Shown: positions 1 through 6,873 of the stretch, piece by piece
Numbering within the stretch: the stretch's first letter is position 1
Layout of the letters: each line of letters opens with the position of its first letter
DNA from: DHVE2 group archaeon
GTDB taxonomy: Archaea; Thermoplasmatota; Thermoplasmata; Thermoplasmatales; Aciduliprofundaceae
Direction: 5' to 3'
Length of the DNA: 10,067 nt
NCBI GenBank assembly: GCA_015520985.1
Contig: WAOY01000105.1
Coordinates: forward strand, 1 to 10,067
Notes under the pieces: model-generated
Databases searched by the model: none
What the model saw: the letters and a program-made list of their open reading frames with translations, nothing else
What the model was told of the DNA's origin: nothing
Program-made: the position numbers and the translations under genes

Positions 1-1064
1 TACTGGACACTACGGATAGAATTCACATCATAACGGACGTATATCCAAAAAATGAGCTCTCTATTTTTTTGATGAATCTTCCAGATGAGGAGAAAAATTT
101 CATCAATAAAATATGCATTGAGCCATATGATAACTGTGATAATGGGACTTACCCACTAACCGAGTTGTATAAAGAATTTGGCAGGAATAATGTAGTAAAG
201 TGGAGTAGGGAGCTTTCCAAGTACGGATTAATTTTCGAGTTAAAAGACGGAAATAAGAAATACCTTGCAATTCCGCTAGATATTACCTATGGACTTAGCG
301 ACCTAATTTCTTTAATTAGGCCACCAGAGGACATCTCCTTGTATAACTTCCTGAAAAATATGACAAAGGGAGACATTCAGCACATATGCAGATTGTACGG
401 CCTTAAAGTATCTGGAAATAAGGAAGAATTAATCAACAACATTATACGCTACGGACTCAAATCAAAGGATATTCTTTCTGCATTATATTACGAGGAGCTC
501 GTGGAATTGGCAGATAAGCTTAACATATATCCTTGGGGTGATGTGAATCTGAAAGAACTAAATAGGGAACAGCTAATACGCGATTTATCACAGCATATAT
601 ACTGCGAAAAAGAATATCAAAGGAAACAACAGAGCACAAAAAGTGATTTTGATTTGGTTTATGATATTATATCAAACAAATTTTCCCCCATTATGAAATG
701 GAACTCCACCGAGGCAGACATAGAAAAACAGCTAATTTCGTATCTTAGAGGATTCTTTGATGGAAAAGATCTGCAAGCTGAATTCATTTCCCAATATAAG
801 CTACCATCTGGCGGAAAGATAGACATTTATGAGAAGATAAGAGACATAGGCATCGAGCTTAAATATAACCCATCGCGATCGAATCTAAGAGAGACTGTTC
901 AAAGGATTAAGGAATACAGAGAGCATATAAGCAAAATAATTGTCGCAATATTTTATGAAGATCTACATTACGCAAGAGAGGACTTTATGAGCGCCTACAA
1001 AAGCACCATAGACGCAATATCTAGAATTCCAGGTGTTCTGGTGCTCGTAAAGAAAGTGCAATAG
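1..1064 (+). CDS. 5'-partial SAP-like and PD-(D/E)XK nuclease-like DNA-binding protein
   Basis: The frame is open from the left edge (first full codon at 3), so the gene is truncated. The TTG at 69 and ATG at 72 follow a run of T with no ribosome binding site and are probably internal. Counting from the TTG, residues 28-70 resemble a winged helix ending in YLAIP. Residues 98-130 and 138-177 resemble two SAP-type helix-extended-helix DNA-binding motifs. Residues 215-283 fit a PD-(D/E)XK nuclease core: helix with E215/E219, GGKIDIY with D252, IELKY with E263 and K265, then Q278 and Y283 on the next helix. Two sampled 60-base lines have 20 and 22 G+C (lines 421 and 661), against 38 in a line of the next gene (1261), which suggests a different origin. 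It is probably a DNA-binding nuclease; its role (repair, restriction or defence) and its N-terminal part are unknown. Domain calls are by eye. Confidence 0.72.
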   Translation, partial: LDTTDRIHIITDVYPKNELSIFLMNLPDEEKNFINKICIEPYDNCDNGTYPLTELYKEFGRNNVVKWSRELSKYGLIFELKDGNKKYLAIPLDITYGLSDLISLIRPPEDISLYNFLKNMTKGDIQHICRLYGLKVSGNKEELINNIIRYGLKSKDILSALYYEELVELADKLNIYPWGDVNLKELNREQLIRDLSQHIYCEKEYQRKQQSTKSDFDLVYDIISNKFSPIMKWNSTEADIEKQLISYLRGFFDGKDLQAEFISQYKLPSGGKIDIYEKIRDIGIELKYNPSRSNLRETVQRIKEYREHISKIIVAIFYEDLHYAREDFMSAYKSTIDAISRIPGVLVLVKKVQ

Positions 1065-1077
1065 ACAATTAATAACC

Positions 1078-1092
1078 AAAAAATTAATATGT
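1078..1092 (+). promoter_or_regulatory. Putative TATA-box promoter of lhr
   Basis: The AT-rich stretch aaaaaattaatatgt is centred about 27 bases before the ATG at 1114. That is the usual distance from an archaeal TATA box to the transcription start, so the lhr message would be leaderless or nearly so. No convincing ribosome binding site lies just before the ATG. The call rests on spacing and composition only. Confidence 0.5.
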
Positions 1093-1113
1093 AGGGCATC
1101 TTGGCACATTTGA

Positions 1114-3777
1114 ATGCTCGAAGACCTCAGCGAGGAGATTGTGAAAGCCCTCGAAGCGAAAGGCATACACGAGCCCACGGAGATACAGCGCCGCGCCATA
1201 CCGGAGATCCTCGCGGGAAAGAACGTCCTGATAATATCCCCGACGGGGAGCGGGAAGACCGAGGCGGCCATGCTCCCGGTGATGCACCGCATAGTGGAGA
1301 GGAGAACCCCTGGGATATCGTGCATATACATCACCCCCCTGCGAGCCCTGAACCGCGATATGCTGCGTCGCCTGGAGCACTTCGGGGAGATGCTGAAGAT
1401 AAGGATAGCGGTAAGGCACGGGGACACTCCCCAGAGCGAGAGACGAAGGCAGTCCATCAACCCGCCGGATGTCCTCATAACAACGCCGGAGACGTTCCAG
1501 ATCATGTTCCTTGGAAAAAACCTGAGGAAATCGCTGGAGAACGTGAGGTTCGTCGTGGTGGACGAGGTGCATGAACTGGCGGGAGACGAAAGAGGTGCGC
1601 AGCTAGCAGTTGGACTGCAAAGGCTCAGGAGAATAACGGAGTTCCAGGTAATAGGGCTATCAGCAACCGTAGGAAACCCCGAGGAGGTTGCCAGATTCTT
1701 AGATCCCAGGGGCAACGTGGAGATAGTGCGGGTGAAGCAGGAGAAGAGGATGCACATAGAGGTGCGCTCTCCCCGGGAGAGGAGGGAGGAAATCGCCGCG
1801 GTGATGGGCTGCGACCCGGATTACGCATCATCCCTCGTGGAAATGTGGGAGGAGGCAAAAAAGCACAGGGCAACGCTCCTCTTCGTGAACACCAGGTGCA
1901 CCGCCGAGGACATAGGTATGAGGTACAACCTCTGGCTCAAAAATCCCCCGATAGAGGTGCACCACGGCTCGCTGAGCAAGGAGCACAGGGTTCGCGTTGA
2001 GAACGAATTCAAGGAAGGAAAGATAAAAATGCTGGTATGCACCTCATCCCTCGAACTGGGCATCGATGTGGGCATCGTTGACCTCGTCCTGCAGTACAAT
2101 TCCCCCAGGCAAGTGACAAAGATGGTGCAGAGGATAGGTAGGTCGGGGCACAGCGTAGAGGGGATTTCCCAGGGGATAATATACGCGGACAACCCCGTTG
2201 AAATCTGGGAGTCCGCCGCGATAGCTGGACTGGTCAAGAGGGGATTCGTGGAGAAGGTCAGGATCAGGGAAAAACCCCTCATAGTGCTCTTCAACCAGGT
2301 CGTGGCGATGGCCAACTCATGCGGAAGGGTGAACTCCAGGGAGGCATACGAGACCGTTCGTGGAGCATATCCCTTCCGCAACCTCACCTGGGAGGAGTTC
2401 GAGGCCGTGCTGGAGTTCGCCAGGGAGGCGGGCAAGGTATGGTACGATGGGGTGGAATTCGGTAAGAGTCGCCCGGGAATGCGATTCTTCTACGACAATA
2501 TTTCTATGATTCCTGACGAAAAATCGTACCGCGTGGTCAACACCGCGGGAAGGTTCATAGGGATGCTTGATGAGAGGTTCGTCTCCACCATCAACCCGGG
2601 AGAGACCTTCGTTATGGGCGGCAAGACATGGAGGGTGCTCAGCATAGAGGAGGACAGGGTCGTGGTGGAGTACATCATGGACATCGCCATGCCCCCCAGC
2701 TGGATAGGCGAGGAGATACCGGTTCCATACGAAGTCGCCACCGCTGAACCCATGGTGGAAGCAATGAACGAGGCTGCGAGGGAAAAGCTGAAGGATTTCA
2801 GCATGTGGGGCAACGACGAAGTAGTCGTAGAGGAAGGCTCAGGCATAGTGTTCGTGGGCATACGTGGAGGCACCAGGGCAAACTACACCCTCGGACTGAT
2901 AATTTCCTCCATTCTCTCCCAGAAGATAGGGGAGAGCGTGGAGTTCAGCGTGAGTCCTTACAGCATAGCCCTCTTCAACCCCCACGTGAGGGCCGGGGAC
3001 GTGGAAGAGATGCTGCAGAGATTGAGCAACGTAAGGGGAATAATCAGGATCATCGCCCGCAATTCCCGCGTATTCAAGTACACGTTTCTCCACGTGGCCA
3101 GGAAGATGGGGGTCATAAGGAAGGATGCAAGTCTCACGAATGCCAGGATAGAGAAGATAGCAGATTCGTACAGGAACACCGTTCTATACGAGGAGGTCCT
3201 GAACAAGCTGATGCACGACTACATGGACGTGGATGTCGCCGAAAAAATCCTCCGGGACGTAAGGGAGGGGAGGATGAAGATAAAGAGGAGAAAACTCAGC
3301 AGGGAGGCAAGGGCACTGCTGGAGGCGAAGGGTGACATGGCCTCGCCCATAGTTGCGACCCGCCCAGTGCTCGAAGCGGTGCATCGCCGTCTTCTTAACG
3401 AGGAGATGCTCCTCGTTTGTCTCTCCTGCGGGAGGAGCATGCACATCAGGGTGAAGGACTTCAACAAAGCGATTTGCCCATTCTGCGGGAGCGTTCGCGT
3501 TGCCCTCGTGAAACCCTACGAGGAGGAACTGGTGGATAAGATAAGGCGAGGAAAGATAAAGGAGATCAGAAGACAGGACCTTGAGAGGCTCATGGGCATC
3601 TCACATCTGCTGCGGAGGCACAGGCGGATCGGCGCAATGGTGCTCGCCGGACGTGGAATAGGGCTGGCTGCGGCGACGAGGATACTGGGTATACCCTACG
3701 AGGACGAGTTTGAGGTGGTGAAGAGGATACTGAAGGAGGAACTCAAATATGCGAAGAATCGTCAGTTCTGGGACTGA
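1114..3777 (+). CDS. lhr: Lhr-family superfamily 2 ATP-dependent helicase
   Basis: The 887-residue protein shows the full helicase motif set: PTEIQ (21-25), Walker A PTGSGKT (43-49), TPLRAL (74-79), TTPE (123-126), DEVH (150-153) followed by ELAGDERGAQL, SAT (183-185), VNTR (258-261), TSSLELGIDVG (310-320) and QRIGRSGH (339-346). The DEVHELAGDERGAQL form is typical of Lhr proteins. A winged-helix region follows at about 370-450 and the Lhr-specific domain at about 545-740. Near the C-terminus CxxC pairs at C769/C772 and C788/C791 probably bind zinc. Lhr proteins translocate 3' to 5' and unwind DNA or RNA:DNA hybrids, and are linked to repair and RNA metabolism. I cannot assign the archaeal subgroup from memory. 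The ATG at 1114 is supported by the TATA-like box upstream and by a normal Lhr N-terminus. The upstream nuclease gene differs in base composition, so co-function is unproven. Confidence 0.93.
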   Translation: MLEDLSEEIVKALEAKGIHEPTEIQRRAIPEILAGKNVLIISPTGSGKTEAAMLPVMHRIVERRTPGISCIYITPLRALNRDMLRRLEHFGEMLKIRIAVRHGDTPQSERRRQSINPPDVLITTPETFQIMFLGKNLRKSLENVRFVVVDEVHELAGDERGAQLAVGLQRLRRITEFQVIGLSATVGNPEEVARFLDPRGNVEIVRVKQEKRMHIEVRSPRERREEIAAVMGCDPDYASSLVEMWEEAKKHRATLLFVNTRCTAEDIGMRYNLWLKNPPIEVHHGSLSKEHRVRVENEFKEGKIKMLVCTSSLELGIDVGIVDLVLQYNSPRQVTKMVQRIGRSGHSVEGISQGIIYADNPVEIWESAAIAGLVKRGFVEKVRIREKPLIVLFNQVVAMANSCGRVNSREAYETVRGAYPFRNLTWEEFEAVLEFAREAGKVWYDGVEFGKSRPGMRFFYDNISMIPDEKSYRVVNTAGRFIGMLDERFVSTINPGETFVMGGKTWRVLSIEEDRVVVEYIMDIAMPPSWIGEEIPVPYEVATAEPMVEAMNEAAREKLKDFSMWGNDEVVVEEGSGIVFVGIRGGTRANYTLGLIISSILSQKIGESVEFSVSPYSIALFNPHVRAGDVEEMLQRLSNVRGIIRIIARNSRVFKYTFLHVARKMGVIRKDASLTNARIEKIADSYRNTVLYEEVLNKLMHDYMDVDVAEKILRDVREGRMKIKRRKLSREARALLEAKGDMASPIVATRPVLEAVHRRLLNEEMLLVCLSCGRSMHIRVKDFNKAICPFCGSVRVALVKPYEEELVDKIRRGKIKEIRRQDLERLMGISHLLRRHRRIGAMVLAGRGIGLAAATRILGIPYEDEFEVVKRILKEELKYAKNRQFWD

Positions 3778-3799
3778 ATATGGATGGCGGGAATAAAAA

Positions 3800-3811
3800 G
3801 TTTTTTAAAGG
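3800..3811 (+). promoter_or_regulatory. Putative TATA box of the aIF2-beta operon, with T run
   Basis: The sequence gttttttaaagg lies 23-34 bases after the lhr stop and has the look of an archaeal TATA box. Its centre is about 35 bases before the ATG at 3841, so this message would carry a short leader of roughly 8-10 bases with a ribosome binding site. The six T residues at 3801-3806 could also act as the lhr terminator. Confidence 0.45.
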
Positions 3812-3829
3812 TTCACACAATCATCGGCT

Positions 3830-3834
3830 AGGTG
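3830..3834 (+). promoter_or_regulatory. Ribosome binding site of aIF2-beta
   Basis: AGGTG matches the complement of the archaeal 16S 3' end and sits 6 bases before the ATG at 3841. It overlaps the alternative GTG at 3832, and so favours the ATG as the start. Confidence 0.55.
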
Positions 3835-3840
3835 TTTGAA

Positions 3841-4458
3841 ATGACCGAGCTGTACGATTACGAATTCCTGCTCAAGCGCGTGCGCGAGTCCCTGCCTGAA
3901 ACTGTGAAGCATCACGAGAGGTTCGAGATCCCGCAGGCTGAGGTGCTTCACGAGGGTAAGAACACGATAATTCGCAATTTCCTCAACATAGCGAAGAGGG
4001 TCAACCGCGACCCCATGCACATGTACAAGTACATGATGCGCGAACTGGGTACCGCAGGCACGATTCAGGGCGAGCGCCTCGTTCTTAAGGGTAGAATATC
4101 ACCGTCCATGGTGCAGAGGAGAGTGGAAAGCTACGTGCGCACCTACGTTCTCTGCTCCGAGTGCGGCTCGCCTGATACAGAGCTCAGGAAGGAAGGCCGC
4201 GTGGAAATCCTCGTCTGCAAGGCATGCGGTGCAATAAGGCCCGTGCAGGCCAAGATAGATGTGCGCCTCGCAACGGCTACCCTCAAGGAGGGTAAGGTGT
4301 ACGACGTCGAGATAACTGACCTCAGCAGGGACGGAGATGGAATAGCGAAGTACGGAGACTACACCATATACGTCCCAGGCGCCAGGAAGGGCCAGAGGGT
4401 CAAGGTGAAGATAACCAAGATAAAGAAGAACGTCGCCTTCGGAGAAGTAGTGAGTTAA
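3841..4458 (+). CDS. eif2b: Translation initiation factor aIF2 subunit beta with C-terminal TRAM domain
   Basis: The 205-residue protein is a subunit of the heterotrimer aIF2, which brings initiator Met-tRNA to the small ribosomal subunit. The N-terminal helix (YDYEFLLKRVRESLPE) matches the segment that contacts the gamma subunit. The central alpha-beta domain contains NTIIRNF and DPMHMYKYMMRELGT. A zinc ribbon follows with C105, C108, C126 and C129. Residues 150-205 form an extra TRAM domain (KEGKVYDVEITDLSRDGDG, then YVPGARKGQRVKVKITKI), a small RNA-binding barrel. The basic aIF2-beta is about 135-145 residues, so this is an extended form; similar TRAM extensions are known, for example in haloarchaea. 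The start is set at ATG 3841 because of its ribosome binding site; GTG 3832 would add three residues. The next gene begins directly after the stop. Confidence 0.94.
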   Translation: MTELYDYEFLLKRVRESLPETVKHHERFEIPQAEVLHEGKNTIIRNFLNIAKRVNRDPMHMYKYMMRELGTAGTIQGERLVLKGRISPSMVQRRVESYVRTYVLCSECGSPDTELRKEGRVEILVCKACGAIRPVQAKIDVRLATATLKEGKVYDVEITDLSRDGDGIAKYGDYTIYVPGARKGQRVKVKITKIKKNVAFGEVVS

Positions 4459-4815
4459 ATGCGCGTCGTGCTCGACGCAAACGCCCTGCTGATGCCCTTC
4501 CAGTACGGGATAAATCTAGACGCCGAAATTCAGAGGCTCGTGGGGAACGCGGAGGTGTACGTTCCCAGTTCTGTTCTCGGCGAGGTGGAGAGGATAGCGA
4601 AGAGGAGGTGGGAGGGCCGCGCCGCATTGCGTCTGGCTTCCAAGTACAGGGTTTTCGAGGTGGAGAACCTCGGAGATGAGGGCGTAATTGAAGCGGGGAA
4701 AAAACTGAATGCGTACGTGGTCACCAACGACAGGAAGTTGATATCACGGCTGGTGAATGAGGGAATAAAGGTAATATCGCTGAGCAACAATCACCTGGTG
4801 ATAGAGTATGAATGA
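4459..4815 (+). CDS. PIN-domain ribonuclease, Fcf1-like
   Basis: This 118-residue protein is a single PIN domain. The acidic residues expected at the metal site are present: D6 in VVLDANALL, E42 in SSVLGEVERI, D73, and D91 in VTNDRKL, so it is probably an active metal-dependent RNase. The N-terminus (LDANALLMPFQYGINL) resembles the archaeal Fcf1/COG1412 type, related to eukaryotic rRNA-processing Fcf1, rather than a VapC toxin, and no antitoxin gene is adjacent. The ATG follows the aIF2-beta TAA without a gap, and GTGA at 4450-4453 lies 5 bases upstream as a weak ribosome binding site. Its end overlaps ribK by 8 bases. Position between a translation factor and ribK suggests a housekeeping role, perhaps in rRNA processing; that is an inference. 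Confidence 0.82.
   Translation: MRVVLDANALLMPFQYGINLDAEIQRLVGNAEVYVPSSVLGEVERIAKRRWEGRAALRLASKYRVFEVENLGDEGVIEAGKKLNAYVVTNDRKLISRLVNEGIKVISLSNNHLVIEYE
4790..4802 (+). promoter_or_regulatory. ribK ribosome binding site inside a perfect 13-base inverted repeat
   Basis: ATCACC-T-GGTGAT is a perfect inverted repeat with a single central base. The right arm GGTGAT is a strong archaeal ribosome binding site, 5 bases before the ribK ATG at 4808, and fixes that start. In RNA the arms could form a small hairpin (5 pairs, loop CTG) masking the site; as DNA it could be a protein site. Either effect is inference. Confidence 0.55.
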
Positions 4816-5467
4816 CGCCTACGCTCAAAGGCTTCTGCGGGAACTGGCGATGAGGGGTGCCATACAGGGTTACGTGGTCGTATCCACTACGGACATAGGC
4901 AGAAAGCTGGGCATAAGTCAGCAGAGTGCATCCAGGTGGCTAACAGAGCTGGCTGAGATGGGACTCATACGGAAGGAGCGGTTCGGAAAGAACCTGAAGG
5001 TGAAGATAACACAGGAGGGGGAATTCATTCTTCGCCGTGCCTGGTTTGAGCACATCCTGATATTTGGAACGCCAGAGGTGATAACCCTCAAGGGTACCGT
5101 GATGAGCGGTCTGGGTGAGGGGAGGTACTACGTGATGAGGGAGGGCTACCGGCGTCAGATCAGGGAGAAGCTGTTCTTCGACCCATATCCAGGAACCCTT
5201 AACGTGAAGGTATATCCGACATACAGGAAAAAGGTGGCGGAGTTGCGTGAGGGAGACTGTGTAATGCTCAGAGGATTCACCGAGGGGGGAAAGACCTTCG
5301 GCAGGGTGAAGGCATTCCACGCAACGGTGAACGGGTATCCCGGGGCCCTCATAATCCCCGAGATGTCCCACTACCGCGATGTGATCGAGATAATAGCGGA
5401 TGTGAGCCTCAGGGAGAAATTCGGCCTCAGGGACGGAGATGAGGTGGAGATAAGGGTGTACCTCTAA
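4808..5467 (+). CDS. ribK: CTP-dependent riboflavin kinase with N-terminal winged helix (RibK/RbkR type)
   Basis: The C-terminal half (about 90-219) is the archaeal DUF120-type riboflavin kinase, which makes FMN from riboflavin with CTP as phosphate donor. Visible signatures are KGTVMSGLGEGRYYV (95-109), PYPGTLNV (126-133) and LIIPEMSHYRDVIEIIADVSLR (181-202), with the closing GLRDGDEVEI. Residues 5-80 form a winged helix: TDIGRKLGISQQSASRWLTEL with a wing at 56-68. Proteins with this arrangement (RbkR) have been described as both kinase and transcriptional regulator of riboflavin genes. No other riboflavin gene is in the window, so any target lies elsewhere. The ATG at 4808 overlaps the PIN gene by 8 bases and has a strong ribosome binding site, implying translational coupling. 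The stop codon overlaps that of the convergent pyrI. Confidence 0.92.
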   Translation: MNDAYAQRLLRELAMRGAIQGYVVVSTTDIGRKLGISQQSASRWLTELAEMGLIRKERFGKNLKVKITQEGEFILRRAWFEHILIFGTPEVITLKGTVMSGLGEGRYYVMREGYRRQIREKLFFDPYPGTLNVKVYPTYRKKVAELREGDCVMLRGFTEGGKTFGRVKAFHATVNGYPGALIIPEMSHYRDVIEIIADVSLREKFGLRDGDEVEIRVYL

Positions 5468-5928
5468 ATTATGTTCTCCACGATGTCCTCCGGGCCCATC
5501 TCCCTGCCGCAGTACTTGCACTTTATTATTATCGGCTCCTTTGACACGGTGTAAAACTCGGGCTCTATCGGCTCCCTCTGGTTAGTTATGCACCTGGGGT
5601 TCATGCACCGGACTATACCCCGCACCACCTCCGGAACCTCCACGCGGTGCTTCTTTACAACCCTGTAATCCTCTATAACGTTCACCGTCGCCCTGGGGGC
5701 GATAAGGGCGATCTTGTCGATCTCCCTCTCGTCAAGGTGTCTGTCCTCTATCTTCACTATGTCCTTCCAGCCATGCCTGCTCTTAACGTGCATGGCGAGG
5801 GTAACCGTAGAGCCTATATCGCCTTGTATACCCAGAATTTTGAGAACTTTGAGGGCCATACCACAGGGGATGTGATCTATCACTATCCCATTTTTTATCT
5901 TCTGAACCTTCAGGACCTGCTCCTCCAT
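5464..5928 (-). CDS. pyrI: Aspartate carbamoyltransferase regulatory chain
   Basis: The 154-residue protein is the regulatory chain of aspartate carbamoyltransferase, which binds nucleotide effectors and joins catalytic trimers into the allosteric holoenzyme of pyrimidine synthesis. The N-terminal effector-binding domain begins VQKIKNGIVIDHIPCGMALKV, typical of PyrI, and includes NVIEDYRVVKKH (83-94). The C-terminal domain carries the structural zinc site C108, C113, C137 and C140. Length is normal for PyrI (about 150). Its ATG directly follows the pyrB stop (TGA-ATG), so the two are one operon and probably made in a coupled way. Its stop codon shares two bases with the ribK stop on the other strand. 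No T-run terminator is visible after it. Confidence 0.97.
   Translation of the reverse strand: MEEQVLKVQKIKNGIVIDHIPCGMALKVLKILGIQGDIGSTVTLAMHVKSRHGWKDIVKIEDRHLDEREIDKIALIAPRATVNVIEDYRVVKKHRVEVPEVVRGIVRCMNPRCITNQREPIEPEFYTVSKEPIIIKCKYCGREMGPEDIVENII

Positions 5929-6873
<945 letters not shown>

Noticed and set aside
69..71. TTG at 69 as start of the left-edge nuclease gene
   Set aside because: The same frame is open back to base 3, and only T-rich sequence precedes the TTG, so a start outside the window is more likely.
1101..1574. 157-codon plus-strand frame inside lhr
   Set aside because: It is an out-of-frame shadow rich in Arg, Gly, Pro and His from G+C-rich lhr codons.
963..1757. 264-codon minus-strand open frame over the end of the nuclease gene and the start of lhr
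   Set aside because: It is antisense to two well-supported proteins, crosses the composition boundary, and gives a low-complexity Ser/Arg/Cys-rich product.
3832..3840. GTG at 3832 as the aIF2-beta start
   Set aside because: It overlaps the AGGTG ribosome binding site that is well placed for ATG 3841. It stays possible for a leaderless message, since the TATA-like box is 26 bases away, but is less likely.
4459..4815. PIN gene as a VapC toxin of a toxin-antitoxin pair
   Set aside because: The neighbours are aIF2-beta and ribK with no antitoxin-like gene, and the N-terminal sequence resembles the Fcf1 type.
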